Below the pieces are notes generated by a model. That model did not search any database. It had not been told where the DNA came from and was given only the letters and a program-made list of their open reading frames with translations. A stretch of 64,000 bases of DNA, taken from positions 1 to 64,000 of the forward strand of contig JAFEFQ010000239.1 in NCBI GenBank assembly GCA_018240505.1, given 5' to 3'. Position numbers and translations under genes: made by a program. Below are positions 1 to 8,490 of the stretch, one piece after another. Origin of the DNA: Pseudomonadota bacterium. Lineage in GTDB: Bacteria; Pseudomonadota; Gammaproteobacteria; Xanthomonadales; Rhodanobacteraceae. The stretch's first letter is position 1; every line of letters begins with the position of its first letter.

Positions 1-433
1 CCTGCGAGCCGATGTAGATCCACGAGCCGGCCGTCATCTGGCCGTACATCATCAGTCCCTTTTTATCGAGCTCGTTGAAATGCTCCCAGGTCGCCCAGTG
101 CGGCACGAGGTTCGAGTTCGCGAGCAGCACGCGCGGCGCGTCGGCATGCGTGGGGAACACGCCGACCGGCTTGCCCGACTGGATCAGCAGGGTCTCGTCG
201 TCGTTGAGTTCGCGCAGCGCGCGCAAGATCGCATCGAAGCACTCCCAGTTGCGCGCGGCGCGGCCGATGCCGCCGTAGACGACGAGTTCGTGCGGATTCT
301 CGGCGACCTGCGGATCCAGGTTGTTCTGGATCATGCGATAGGCGGCTTCGGTCAGCCAGCTCTTGCAGCTCAGCGTGTTGCCGCGCGGCGCGCGGATCGT
401 GCGCGCGGTGTCGATGCGGGTGGGAGCATTCAT
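1..433 (-). CDS. hutU: Urocanate hydratase, N-terminal part (cut by window edge)
   Basis: Urocanase converts urocanate to imidazolonepropionate in histidine degradation, using bound NAD+, in the cytoplasm. Reading the minus strand from an ATG at 433 gives 144 codons that run off the window. The translation has the family's N-terminal blocks: [59 protein letters not shown] and [13 protein letters not shown]. The conserved [12 protein letters not shown] block is about 55 residues in, as expected for a roughly 560-residue enzyme, so only about a quarter is present. No strong Shine-Dalgarno is visible before this ATG. The rest of the hut operon should lie to the left. Family assignment is firm. 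Confidence 0.93.
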   Translation of the reverse strand, partial: MNAPTRIDTARTIRAPRGNTLSCKSWLTEAAYRMIQNNLDPQVAENPHELVVYGGIGRAARNWECFDAILRALRELNDDETLLIQSGKPVGVFPTHADAPRVLLANSNLVPHWATWEHFNELDKKGLMMYGQMTAGSWIYIGSQ

Positions 434-545
434 GGCGAAATCCCGGAAGGAGAGACCGCCGATTATCCATCGTCCGGGCGATGCTTGGCCACCGAGCGGC
501 GCGGCCAGAGACGGCCGCTTGCCGATCCCGGCGATCCCGCAGGAA

Positions 546-1196
546 TTACTTGCGCACGGCGCGCATCTGTTCCGAGCGCGCGCGCGAGAACACGAACACG
601 GACGCGGGCGGGATATTGCGCCAGGCGAAGCCGCCGCGACGCACGGACAGGCCGAGTTCGTCGAGCAGTTCGCGCGGCAATGGCGGCTTCGGCGAATAGG
701 TGAACTGGATGAAGCAGCCGTCGGGCCCGAGCACGTCGAAGGCCGAGCGCATGATCGAGCGCTGCAGGTCGCGCGACATGTTGAGCAGACCGAGCCCGCT
801 GACGACCGCGTCGACCTCGCCGGCCTTGGCGAACTGCTTCCCGGCGACGATGCTCGCCAGTTCGCAGGCATTGCCGCAGACGACGCGTGCGCCCGGGAAT
901 TGTTCGCGCAGATGCTCGTACAGTTCCCCGTTCAACTCGACGACGAGCAGGTGATCCGCGGCGATGCCGCTGTCGAGCATCGCCCGCGTGAACACGCCCG
1001 TGCCCGCGCCGAGTTCGATCACGCGTTTGGCGCCGCGCGGCAATTCGGCCGTCATCAACCCGGCCAGTTGCGGGCCCGACGGCGCCAGTGCGGCGACGCT
1101 CAGCGGGTTCTTCAGCCACTGGCGGAAGAACAGCCAAGCCTGCGAGCCGTACGTGGGCGGCGACGTTTGCGGTTGGGTCACTGGGAATCCGTGCAC
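546..1196 (-). CDS. Class I SAM-dependent methyltransferase, phospholipid N-methyltransferase-like
   Basis: This 216-residue protein has a Rossmann methyltransferase core. The SAM-binding motif [17 protein letters not shown], lies near residues 60-75, an acidic strand end (VVELN) follows, and a [10 protein letters not shown] block is around residue 132. The N-terminal segment with [11 protein letters not shown] and [12 protein letters not shown] resembles the PmtA/rRNA-dimethylase-like group that methylates phosphatidylethanolamine or related lipids. That substrate is inferred from the family only. The start is uncertain: a GTG at 1196 gives the longest frame and a second GTG at 1181 is equally possible. 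It lies 112 bp upstream of hutU on the same strand. The gap holds a short GC hairpin but no U-run. Confidence 0.75.
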   Translation of the reverse strand: MHGFPVTQPQTSPPTYGSQAWLFFRQWLKNPLSVAALAPSGPQLAGLMTAELPRGAKRVIELGAGTGVFTRAMLDSGIAADHLLVVELNGELYEHLREQFPGARVVCGNACELASIVAGKQFAKAGEVDAVVSGLGLLNMSRDLQRSIMRSAFDVLGPDGCFIQFTYSPKPPLPRELLDELGLSVRRGGFAWRNIPPASVFVFSRARSEQMRAVRK

Positions 1197-1373
1197 AAGA
1201 TACAGCCGGCATCATAATGTGACGGGCTGAAGACGGCCAGCGTGGCGCAGGTCCGGCGCCTGCCGCGATTCATTTCGCGACGAACGCAATATCGCCTGAC
1301 TTCGCGCACTGCGCCGCAGGCGCGGCGCGACCGGCGAAGCCGGCTGAGGCAGCACCGGGCGCGATGGTCGTTA

Positions 1374-1406
1374 CAAAGAAAAACCCCGCTGCCGAAGCAG
1401 CGGGGT
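1374..1406 (-). terminator. Rho-independent terminator of the Gly/Tyr-rich protein gene
   Basis: A perfect 10-bp stem (1383-1392 with 1397-1406) closes a CGAA tetraloop. Read on the minus strand it is followed by TTTTTCTTT. It sits about 50 bp beyond the stop of the minus-strand gene at 1454-1882. Confidence 0.9.
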
Positions 1407-1453
1407 CATGGACCGGCGCTCAAACTGGGGGAAGGATGGCGCCGGGCAAGCTT

Positions 1454-1882
1454 TCAGTGGCCGTAGTACCCGCCGTGGCCGCGGTCGCCGCCGCGGTTGT
1501 AGTACCCGCCGCGTCCTTCGTAGTGGCCACGCCCATAACCGCGATGGTAGCCACGGTCGTAGCCGCGATAGTAGCCACCGCCGCCGTACACGACCGGACG
1601 GCCGTAGTAGCCGCCGTAGTACGCCGGATAGGCGTCGTAGTAGACCGGCGCCGGCGCATAGTACGTCGGGCCGTAATAGGCCGGCTCATAGTAGCCGCCG
1701 CCGTAGTAGCCACCGCCGACACCGACATAGGTGTGATGGCTGCCGACACCGATGCTCAGGCCGGGCACGCTGATGCCGAGGCTGAAATGATCGCGCGCGG
1801 AGGCGACCGACGCGAATGCGAGCCCGGCCACGGCGACCAGGCCGAAAGCCATCGCACGAAAACCACGCTTGCTGATGTTCAT
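1454..1882 (-). CDS. Secreted Gly/Tyr-rich low-complexity protein
   Basis: A 142-residue protein of unknown function. Residues 1-30 form a signal peptide (basic start MNISKRGFR, hydrophobic core, Ala-Ser-Ala cleavage region). The next 25 residues (FSLGISVPGLSIGVG) are followed by a tail dominated by GGYY, PVYY, YGGYYG and RGYxRGYxRG runs, rich in Gly, Tyr, His and Arg. Such tails occur in small exported proteins annotated only as hypothetical or virulence-like in gammaproteobacteria. The ATG at 1882 was chosen over an upstream TTG at 1897 because GGAG lies 7 nt before it. The gene stands alone between rlmKL and a strong terminator. Function cannot be inferred from sequence. Confidence 0.8.
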   Translation of the reverse strand: MNISKRGFRAMAFGLVAVAGLAFASVASARDHFSLGISVPGLSIGVGSHHTYVGVGGGYYGGGYYEPAYYGPTYYAPAPVYYDAYPAYYGGYYGRPVVYGGGGYYRGYDRGYHRGYGRGHYEGRGGYYNRGGDRGHGGYYGH

Positions 1883-2078
1883 GACTTGCTCCGTCAACTG
1901 CGAAAAGCGATCCGTTCGATCGCCAGCGCATGCTGCGGTTTTTCGGCTGAATCGATTGTGAAAAATCGCGCCGTTTCCCTGAACCGTTCAGGCTTCTCCC
2001 GGGCGCTCCGGTGCGAAGCTGAACGAGGGTTCGCAAAACGCATCCGCGGTTCGATTTATCGCGGCTCGAAGGCCGCCA

Positions 2079-2163
2079 CTTCAAGGGGAGGGTTGGCTGG
2101 GGATGATGTCGATCTTCATCGTCGTCGGTGCGACGAACACCATCCCTCTCCACCCCCTTGAAG
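2079..2163. repeat. Intergenic inverted repeat (85 bp)
   Basis: Perfect 10-bp arms (2079-2088, CTTCAAGGGG; 2154-2163, CCCCTTGAAG) enclose a second partial pairing, GGGATG near 2100-2105 with CATCCC at 2141-2146. The element fills part of the 303-bp gap between rlmKL and the Gly/Tyr-rich gene. It may be a repetitive extragenic element or a structured transcript end for rlmKL. No other copy was seen in this window. Confidence 0.5.
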
Positions 2164-2185
2164 GGGAAGGCTGAAAGCCGCGTTC

Positions 2186-4384
2186 CTACCGAAATCTGAG
2201 TTCCCAGGCCTGATGGATGCGCTTGTTGCGCTCGAAATCGAACGGGATCGTGGCCGCGCCGATGTCGCGAATCTCGAAGCCGGAAAGTGCCGCTTCGTCG
2301 AGCTTGAAGCGGCGGAAATTGTTCGAAAACAGGATCACGCCGCCCGGCAGCAGGCGCTCGCCGCAGAGCTGCAGCAGGCGCGCGTGATCGCGCTGCACGT
2401 CGAAGTCGGCCGCGCTTTTCGAGTTCGAGAACGTCGGCGGATCGACGAAGATCAGGTCGTACATCGCCGAATGCTGGGCGAGATAGCCGGCCGCATCGGC
2501 GCGCACCAGCTTGTGCCGGGTATTGCCGAAACCATTGAGCGCGAGATTGCGCGTCGCCCACTCGAGATAGGTCTGCGACAGGTCGACGCTGGTCGTCTCG
2601 GCCGCGCCGCCGGCCGCGGCGTAGACGCTGACGCTGCCGGTGTAGCAGAACAGGTTGAGGAAGCGTTTGCCCCTGGCCAGCTCGCGCACGCGCGCGCGCA
2701 GCGGGCGATGGTCGAGGAACAGGCCCGTGTCGAGGTAGTCCCACAGGTTGACGAGGAAGCGCAGGCCGCCCTCGCCCACCTCGATGAACTCGCCGCGATG
2801 ATCGAGGTTGCCGTACTTCTCGCCGCCCTTGCCGCGGCGGCGCTGCTTGACGGAAATATTCGCGCGAGTTACGCCCAGGGCCTCGCCCGCCGCGCGCACG
2901 AGCTCGCGCAGGCGCGTGCGCGCGAGAGTCTCGTCGACACTCGCGGGCGGTGCGTATTCCTGCACGTGCAGCCAGTCCACGAAATCGTCGTCGCGAAGCG
3001 ACACTTCCGTCCCTCGCCCGCGCGGATGCTCGCGATAGATATCGATCGCCGCCGCGTATTCGGGCAGGTCGGCATCGTAGACGCGCCAGCATTCGACACC
3101 TTCGCGCGCGGCAATCTTGCGCAGATGCCGGTAATTCTTCTCTATGCGGTTCTTGACCATCTGCGCGCCGGCCGAGAGCGGCTTAGGCTCGGGCTTCGGC
3201 GCATCGGCCGCGGCGATCTCGAAATTGAGCAACACGCATTCGAGCGCGCCGTTGTAGAGCTGGTATTTCTTCTCCGCGCGCAAGCCGATCGCGCGCGCGA
3301 GGTTTTCGTCCGACGTGATCACGCTCGCGCGCCAGCCGGGGAATTCGGACTTCAGTTTCGCGCCGAGCAGCCGATACAGATCGACGAGGCTCGCGTCCGC
3401 GCCCATGCGCTCGCCGTACGGCGGATTGCAGATCACGAGTCCCGGCGTCGGCAATTCCTGCGGGCGGTGCAGATGTTCCAGCGACTGCCTGCCGAGATGG
3501 ATGAAGCCCGACATCTGCGCGTACTGCGCGTTGTGCACGGCCTCGCGCAGCACGTTCGCGTCGAGGTCGAAGCCGAAGAACACGGGCCGCAGGCTCTGCG
3601 CACCGGTCAGCGCGCGCGCCTGCGCTGCCTCGCGCAGCGCCTGCCACAACGCCGCGTCGTGGCCGCGCCAGCCGAGGAAACCGAAATAGTCGCGGCGCAG
3701 TCCCGGCGCGATGTCCGCGGCGATCAACGCCGCCTCGATCAGCAGCGTGCCCGAGCCGCACATCGGATCGACCAGGCCGCCGCCGGCCGCGTACACGGCC
3801 GGCCAGCCCGCGCGCAGCAACATGCCCGCGGCGAGATTTTCCTTGAGCGGCGCGACACCCTTGCCGAGCCGGTAGCCGCGCTGATGCAGCGGCGTGCCGG
3901 CCAGGTCGATGCCCAGGATCGCCTGGCCCTTGCGCAGCACGAGATTGATACGCACCGACGGCCGTTCGGTATCGACGCTGGGGCGTTCGCCTTCACGCTC
4001 GCGGAACTGGTCGACGATCGCGTCCTTGATCCGCAGCGCGGCGAACTGCGTGTGCGTGATGCCCGGCGTGCTGCCGACCGCGTCGACCGCGAACGTCGCG
4101 CCGGCGCCGAAATGCGCGCTCCAGTCGACCTCGAGCGCACCGCGGTACAGCGCATCGCCGTCGGCGACGGCGAACTCGGCGATCGGCATCAATACGCGGC
4201 TGGCCAGGCGCGACCACAGGCAGGCGCGATAGCCCGCGTCGAGTCCACCACTGAAATGCACGCCGGCCAATACCTCGTGCACTTCGGCTGCGCCGAGCGC
4301 CTTCAACTCGTCGACGAGCAGGTACTCCAGCCCCTTCGGGCAGGTCACGAAAAACTTGCGCGTGTCGCCATTCGCCGCGTTCAA
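2186..4384 (-). CDS. rlmL: Bifunctional 23S rRNA methyltransferase RlmKL
   Basis: RlmKL makes m2G2445 (RlmL half) and m7G2069 (RlmK half) in 23S rRNA. The 732-residue length is close to the usual 700-710. A THUMP-type region occupies about residues 50-160. The RlmL half has DPMCGSGT at 206-213 and the catalytic NPPYGE at 320-325. The RlmK half has LNLFCYTGSVSVYAA near 590 and VDPPTF at 647-652. The start is TTG: it overlaps the upstream hydrolase stop by 4 nt (TTGA), has AGGAG 8 nt before it, and no better in-frame start is evident. It is the third gene of a coupled trio (Sel1 protein, hydrolase, rlmKL). Assignment is secure. Confidence 0.96.
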   Translation of the reverse strand: MNAANGDTRKFFVTCPKGLEYLLVDELKALGAAEVHEVLAGVHFSGGLDAGYRACLWSRLASRVLMPIAEFAVADGDALYRGALEVDWSAHFGAGATFAVDAVGSTPGITHTQFAALRIKDAIVDQFREREGERPSVDTERPSVRINLVLRKGQAILGIDLAGTPLHQRGYRLGKGVAPLKENLAAGMLLRAGWPAVYAAGGGLVDPMCGSGTLLIEAALIAADIAPGLRRDYFGFLGWRGHDAALWQALREAAQARALTGAQSLRPVFFGFDLDANVLREAVHNAQYAQMSGFIHLGRQSLEHLHRPQELPTPGLVICNPPYGERMGADASLVDLYRLLGAKLKSEFPGWRASVITSDENLARAIGLRAEKKYQLYNGALECVLLNFEIAAADAPKPEPKPLSAGAQMVKNRIEKNYRHLRKIAAREGVECWRVYDADLPEYAAAIDIYREHPRGRGTEVSLRDDDFVDWLHVQEYAPPASVDETLARTRLRELVRAAGEALGVTRANISVKQRRRGKGGEKYGNLDHRGEFIEVGEGGLRFLVNLWDYLDTGLFLDHRPLRARVRELARGKRFLNLFCYTGSVSVYAAAGGAAETTSVDLSQTYLEWATRNLALNGFGNTRHKLVRADAAGYLAQHSAMYDLIFVDPPTFSNSKSAADFDVQRDHARLLQLCGERLLPGGVILFSNNFRRFKLDEAALSGFEIRDIGAATIPFDFERNKRIHQAWELRFR

Positions 4385-4908
4385 GCGAACTGCTCCTGAT
4401 CGAATCGAGTCAGGAACAAGCGGAACTGCTCGGCGACGACATCGACGTGGTTGCCGAGGCGGTGATCGTCGTTCAACAGAGTGATGGCGTCACCGCGCGA
4501 ACGCGCGAATGCGAGCGCCGCGTCGACCGGACACAGCTCGTCGCCCCAGCCGTGCACGAGCGCGGTCGGCACCGCCGCCGCCGCGAACGGACGCGAGTAG
4601 CCGGGGATCGCCACCGGCAGCGCGATCAGGAACAGGCCGACGCAGTTCAGTCCGGTCGAGGCCAGCGCCGAAGTGAACGCGCCCAAGCTCGATCCCGCGA
4701 GCACGACGGGCGCGCCGGCGGGCGCATGCGCTTGCAGGCGCGCGATGCGTGCGTCGATGTCACGCACGTCGCGACGCGCATCGAGATCGCGGTAGTCGGG
4801 ACGCACGCTGCGAAAACCGAGCGGCTCCGCGATCTTCGCCAGCGCCGTCACCTTGGTCGCATCGGGTCCGCTTTCGAGGCCGTGCGAGAGAATCAGGAAG
4901 GGTTTCAT
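4381..4908 (-). CDS. Small alpha/beta-hydrolase
   Basis: A 175-residue single-domain alpha/beta-hydrolase. The N-terminus MKPFLILSHGLESGPDA supplies the oxyanion HG motif. The nucleophile elbow GSSLG is at 72-76 with Ser74, the acidic residue is probably Asp123 in HGWGDE, and the catalytic His is His149 or His154 in the DDHRLGNH stretch. It resembles short esterase/dienelactone-hydrolase-type proteins without a lid. The substrate is unknown. It overlaps the upstream Sel1 gene (ATGA) and downstream rlmKL (TTGA) by 4 nt each, so all three are probably translated from one mRNA. Confidence 0.8.
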   Translation of the reverse strand: MKPFLILSHGLESGPDATKVTALAKIAEPLGFRSVRPDYRDLDARRDVRDIDARIARLQAHAPAGAPVVLAGSSLGAFTSALASTGLNCVGLFLIALPVAIPGYSRPFAAAAVPTALVHGWGDELCPVDAALAFARSRGDAITLLNDDHRLGNHVDVVAEQFRLFLTRFDQEQFA

Positions 4909-5600
4909 TCAACAGCTTTCGTGTTGTCTCGAACTCTCGTTGGTGACCACGCGCTACCCTCCACCCTGCATGTTTGCATTTGCTCCTTGGACAATTTGGA
5001 TTCGGAAAAAGCGATTCTTCCTTTGGCCATCCTCTGAAACTTTGCATCGCTCGCCATTGCAAACCGCTGTGCACGCAACGTCCAAGCACACCCCATGACG
5101 AAATCCGGTTCGCCAACTTGCCCCGCCCCGTACATGGTCGCCAGATTCCACATCGCCTCGTACCATCCCAAATCGGCAGACTTTTTATAGAGCTCAAACG
5201 CCTTTTTTCGATCTTGGCTAAGTCCACCCAGGCCCAAATCATAAAAGTAGCCGAGATTGTTGATCGCTACCTCGTTGTCCTGCGCCGCGCTCTTCTGGTA
5301 CCAAGCGAGCGCCTCGCTCATTTTGTTTTCCGCTTGCAGTGAACTGCCAATGCTGTTTTGCGCTTCCGCATAACCCCGTTCGGCAGAGGCAAGATACCAA
5401 CGTTTGGCCTCATCTCCGTTGCGTGGTGCACCGCGACCCCAATCATAAGCCGTTGCGACGCGAAACTGCGCCTGCGCGTCGCCCGTTTTCGCCTTGTCAA
5501 GAAGCAAACGCACCTCATCCGACAGGCCGTCGCCTGCGAGCACCAAGCCGCCCAGCCCCATGCCAATCGTCACAGCTACGAGACGGCCCGACCGCGTCAT
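4905..5600 (-). CDS. Secreted Sel1-repeat (TPR-like) protein
   Basis: A 231-residue protein with an N-terminal signal or anchor (about residues 1-26) and about four Sel1-like helical repeats. Typical units include AQFRVATAYDWGRGA, EAKRWYLASAERGYAEAQNS, ALAWYQKSAAQDNEVAINNL and AFELYKKSADLGWYEAMWNL. Sel1 repeats act as protein-interaction scaffolds, often in the periplasm. The ATG at 5600 is preceded by AGGTG. Longer readings extending toward 7400 run antisense to tesB and were rejected. Base composition is visibly lower in GC than its neighbours, with many A/T-ending codons, which suggests later acquisition. It nevertheless overlaps the next gene by ATGA. Confidence 0.85.
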   Translation of the reverse strand: MTRSGRLVAVTIGMGLGGLVLAGDGLSDEVRLLLDKAKTGDAQAQFRVATAYDWGRGAPRNGDEAKRWYLASAERGYAEAQNSIGSSLQAENKMSEALAWYQKSAAQDNEVAINNLGYFYDLGLGGLSQDRKKAFELYKKSADLGWYEAMWNLATMYGAGQVGEPDFVMGCAWTLRAQRFAMASDAKFQRMAKGRIAFSESKLSKEQMQTCRVEGSAWSPTRVRDNTKAVE

Positions 5601-5648
5601 TGGAACACCTCTAACAGAATCCGCTGAAATCAAAATATCATACGCCCC

Positions 5649-6230
5649 ATGCCGATCACGTCTCCGCCTCCCGACCTCGTCGTCCACGACTGGCCCCTGC
5701 CCTACGAGGCCAGGCTCAACCATCGCGAGCTGGCGGCGATCGATCTCGTCGTGATCCACTGCACCGAGTTGCCCGACCTGGCGATGACGCGCGAATTCGG
5801 CGAGCGCGTGCACTATCCACAGAAGGGCACGGGCAACAGCGGCCACTACTACATCACCGAGAGCGGCGCGGTGTACCGCTTCGTCGCCAACGATCGCGTC
5901 GCCAACCACACCAAGGACTGGAACACGCGCTCGATCGGCATCGAGATGTTCAACGTCGGCCGCTATCCGCACTGGGGCGACAGCCGCTACCAGACGTTCG
6001 CGGCGCCGTACACAAAGGAACAAATCCACGCGCTGCTCGCGCTGCTCGCCAAGCTGCGTCACGACATTCCGACCCTGCGCCATATCGCCGGCCACGAGGA
6101 TCTCGACACGCGCCTCGAACCGGCGAGCGACGATCCGAAGATCATGCTGCGCCGGCGCCAGGACCCCGGTCCGCTGTTTCCGTGGAGCGAGATCGTACCC
6201 GCGGCGGGACTTGCACGGCTGCGCCCGTAG
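5649..6230 (+). CDS. N-acetylmuramoyl-L-alanine amidase (Amidase_2 family)
   Basis: A zinc amidase of the AmpD/PGRP type that cleaves the bond between MurNAc and L-Ala in peptidoglycan or muropeptides. The 193-residue protein has VVIHCTE (His37), SGHYYI (64-69), NTRSIGIEM (92-100), HIAGHEDL (145-152) and QDPGPLFPW (171-179), matching the family's metal ligands and C-terminal DPG block. No convincing signal peptide is visible, which favours a cytoplasmic AmpD-like recycling role, but secretion cannot be excluded. A TATCAT hexamer ends 7 nt before the ATG and no Shine-Dalgarno is present, so the transcript may be leaderless. Confidence 0.88.
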   Translation: MPITSPPPDLVVHDWPLPYEARLNHRELAAIDLVVIHCTELPDLAMTREFGERVHYPQKGTGNSGHYYITESGAVYRFVANDRVANHTKDWNTRSIGIEMFNVGRYPHWGDSRYQTFAAPYTKEQIHALLALLAKLRHDIPTLRHIAGHEDLDTRLEPASDDPKIMLRRRQDPGPLFPWSEIVPAAGLARLRP

Positions 6231-6329
6231 CGACTGATCCGCCTTCGGCGAGCGCTGCCGGCACCAATCCTGGCGCGATGCGCCGCGCCCGTGCGCTACA
6301 ATCTGCGCCCCGCAAACGATGGAGCGCGC

Positions 6330-7199
6330 ATGACCAACCCCGTTGTCGCCGAACTGGTCGAACTGCTCGGCCTGGAACGCCTCGAGGACAACCTGTTCCG
6401 CGGCCAGAGCCGCGACATCGGCACGCGCTACGTGTTCGGCGGCCAGGTGCTCGGCCAGGCCCTGTCGGCGGCGCAGCAGACGGTCGAGGAGCACCGCAGC
6501 GCGCATTCGCTGCACGCCTATTTCCTGCGCGCCGGCGACATCGCCGCGCCGATCGTCTACTACGTCGAGCGCACGCGCGACGGACGCAGTTTCTCCACGC
6601 GGCGCGTGACCGCGATCCAGCACGGCGAGCAGATCTTCAACTGCAGCGTTTCGTTCCAGGTCGACGAGCCCGGTTTCGAGCACCAGAGCGCGATGCCCGA
6701 CGTGCCGCAGGCGGAGGCCCTGCCTCCACGCAAGATGCGCTCGCCGGAAGAACTGGAAAAGCTGCCGCCGAAACTGCAACGCTGGCTCGGCAGCAAGGGC
6801 CCGTTCGAACTGCGTTACGTCGAGCCACGCGACGAAATCAATCCGGGCAAGCTCGCGCCGGTGCAACATGTCTGGTTCCGCCTCGTCGACCGCATCGGCG
6901 ATGCGCCGGCGCTGCACCGCGCGATGGTCGCCTACGCCTCCGACTTCAACCTGATCGGCACGGCGCTGCTGCCGCACGGCGTCTCCTGGCTCAACGGCAA
7001 GGTGCAACTGGCCAGCCTCGATCACGCGATGTGGTTCCATCGTCCGTTCCGCGCCGACGAATGGCTGCTCTACTCGCTCGACAGCCCGACCGCGCAAGGC
7101 GCACGCGGCCTCGCGCGCGGGCAGATCTTTTCCGCCGACGGCCGCCTCGTCGCCTCGACCGCGCAGGAAGGCATGATGAGATTGGCCGAGGGCAAGTAA
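6330..7199 (+). CDS. tesB: Acyl-CoA thioesterase II
   Basis: TesB hydrolyses medium- and long-chain acyl-CoA to free fatty acid and CoA. The 289-residue product matches the family length (about 286) and its double-hotdog fold. Recognisable blocks are RYVFGGQVLGQAL near 30-42, HSLHAYFLRAGD near 56-67, SFSTRRVTAIQ near 89-99, the second-hotdog SLDHAMWFHRPFRADEWLLY near 229-248 and the C-terminal QIFSADGRLVASTAQEG. The ATG at 6330 has GGAG 5 nt upstream; an earlier in-frame ATG lacks support. TACAAT at 6297-6302 may be its -10 box. Its stop overlaps the next start (TAATG). Confidence 0.94.
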   Translation: MTNPVVAELVELLGLERLEDNLFRGQSRDIGTRYVFGGQVLGQALSAAQQTVEEHRSAHSLHAYFLRAGDIAAPIVYYVERTRDGRSFSTRRVTAIQHGEQIFNCSVSFQVDEPGFEHQSAMPDVPQAEALPPRKMRSPEELEKLPPKLQRWLGSKGPFELRYVEPRDEINPGKLAPVQHVWFRLVDRIGDAPALHRAMVAYASDFNLIGTALLPHGVSWLNGKVQLASLDHAMWFHRPFRADEWLLYSLDSPTAQGARGLARGQIFSADGRLVASTAQEGMMRLAEGK

Positions 7200-7594
7200 T
7201 GCGGCAAATCTATACATCCGCGCGCAACGAGAACGTCGACCGCGTCGTCGTGCTGCTGCGCGAGGCCGGCATCGAGACCTCGGTGACGAACCGCAGCAAC
7301 TACAAGGGTCACGACTACAGGGGCCCGAGTTACTCGGCGAAATCCGGCCGCGACGACTGGGCGCAGGTGTGGGTCGTGCATTCGCAGGACCAGGCGCGTG
7401 CACGCGCGCTGCTGCGCGAGATCGGCATCGAGCCGCCGACGCGCTACGCCGAGGAGCTCGAAGCCTCGCGCAGCAAGGAGCGCACGCCCGAACAGCGCCG
7501 CGGACGCTTCGTCTGGAACGTGCGCACCCTGCTGCTCGCCGCGATCGTCTTGCTGCTGATGCTCAATTGGCTTGGCCTCATCAGGTTGTTTTAG
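7199..7594 (+). CDS. DUF2007-type putative signal-transducing protein with C-terminal membrane helix
   Basis: A 131-residue protein. Residues 1-85 have the DUF2007 pattern: IYTSARNENVDRVVVLLREAGI at the start, then a variable loop, WAQVWVVHSQDQARARALLRE and IGIEPP. This is a small ACT/PII-like fold usually fused to or found with membrane or zinc-ribbon segments. A basic linker (EQRRGRFVWNVR) leads to one transmembrane helix at about 108-128 (LLLAAIVLLLMLNWLGLIRL). Its start overlaps the tesB stop (TAATG), so it is cotranslated with tesB. Exact role unknown. Confidence 0.75.
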   Translation: MRQIYTSARNENVDRVVVLLREAGIETSVTNRSNYKGHDYRGPSYSAKSGRDDWAQVWVVHSQDQARARALLREIGIEPPTRYAEELEASRSKERTPEQRRGRFVWNVRTLLLAAIVLLLMLNWLGLIRLF

Positions 7595-7639
7595 CGATCG
7601 GCTGTTTCTGCGGTCGTCCTTGATCGCAAGAATCAAAAA

Positions 7640-7657
7640 GCAGCCATCCATGGCTGC
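7640..7657. terminator. Hairpin after the tesB operon, possible terminator
   Basis: Perfect 8-bp inverted repeat GCAGCCAT/ATGGCTGC with a 2-nt gap, 46 bp after the stop of the DUF2007 gene. There is no T-run downstream on the plus strand, so termination is uncertain. An A-run precedes it, which would suit minus-strand termination, but no minus gene ends here. Confidence 0.35.
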
Positions 7658-7712
7658 ACTTCTCGGCAAAAGCCTCTCACATCAATAAAATCTTCCCTCA
7701 GGATTCGCTGCC

Positions 7713-8390
7713 ATGAGCCGACACAAGACCGCCTTCCTCTTCGACCTCGACGGCACCTTGATCGACAGCGTCTACCAGCACGTGCTCGCCTGGAAGACGT
7801 CGCTCGATGCGGAAGGCATCAATATTCCCGTGTGGAAAATCCACCGCAAGATCGGCATGTCGGGCGGCCTGTTCGCGAATATCCTGCTGCGCGAAACCGG
7901 ACTCGACAACACGCCCGAGCGCCTGGAACGCCTGCGCAACAACCACGCCGCCGCATACAAGCGACTCTCGGACAGCGTGCGCCCGCTGCCCGGCGCGCGC
8001 GAGTTGCTCGACTATCTGACCGAACAGGGCAACCCGTGGGCGATCGCGACCAGCGGGCGCATGGAAACCGCCGGCCACAACCTCGCCGCGCTCGGCGTCG
8101 ATCCGGCCAGAGTGCCCGTGGTCACGCGCGACCAGGTCAAGTACGCCAAACCCGACCCGGACCTGTTCCTGACCGCGGCCGAACGCCTTGGCGTCGACAT
8201 CCGCGACTCGCTGGTCCTCGGCGACAGCATCTGGGACATGATCGCGGCCAAGCGCGCGCGCGGCCTCGGCGTCGGCCTGCTCTCGGGCGGCTATGGCGAG
8301 GAGGAGCTGAGCAAGGCCGGCGCGTTCCGCGTCTACGCCGACCCGGCCGACCTGCTGCTGCACATCGACGAGGTCGCGGCGCGGGCCTGA
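7713..8390 (+). CDS. HAD-family phosphatase (phosphoglycolate phosphatase-like)
   Basis: A 225-residue HAD hydrolase. Motif I FLFDLDGTLIDS (residues 8-19) carries the nucleophile Asp and the acid/base Asp two residues later. A helical C1 cap follows, then motif II ATSGR near 106-110, motif III Lys in KYAKPDPDLF near 146-155 and motif IV LGDSIWDM near 169-176. These features match the Gph/PGMB-like subfamily acting on small phosphorylated metabolites. The substrate cannot be told from sequence. It is transcribed alone between the tesB unit and bpt. Confidence 0.85.
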   Translation: MSRHKTAFLFDLDGTLIDSVYQHVLAWKTSLDAEGINIPVWKIHRKIGMSGGLFANILLRETGLDNTPERLERLRNNHAAAYKRLSDSVRPLPGARELLDYLTEQGNPWAIATSGRMETAGHNLAALGVDPARVPVVTRDQVKYAKPDPDLFLTAAERLGVDIRDSLVLGDSIWDMIAAKRARGLGVGLLSGGYGEEELSKAGAFRVYADPADLLLHIDEVAARA

Positions 8391-8490
8391 ACGGACCGCA
8401 ATCGCAGGGATCGGGTCGGCGGAAATTCCCGCCCGACGAAGCTTCATCCGCGGCCGCCCGGGCTGATCCACGTCGAGAAATCGGACTACA

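Noticed and set aside
2213-4399. Long plus-strand open frame opposite rlmKL (728 codons)
   Set aside because: Arg/Ala/Glu-rich translation with no motif. The opposite strand carries the complete RlmKL signature, and high GC leaves such antisense frames open.
5601-7403. N-terminal extension of the Sel1-repeat protein toward 7403
   Set aside because: It runs antisense to tesB and the amidase. The ATG at 5600 has an AGGTG site and a signal peptide.
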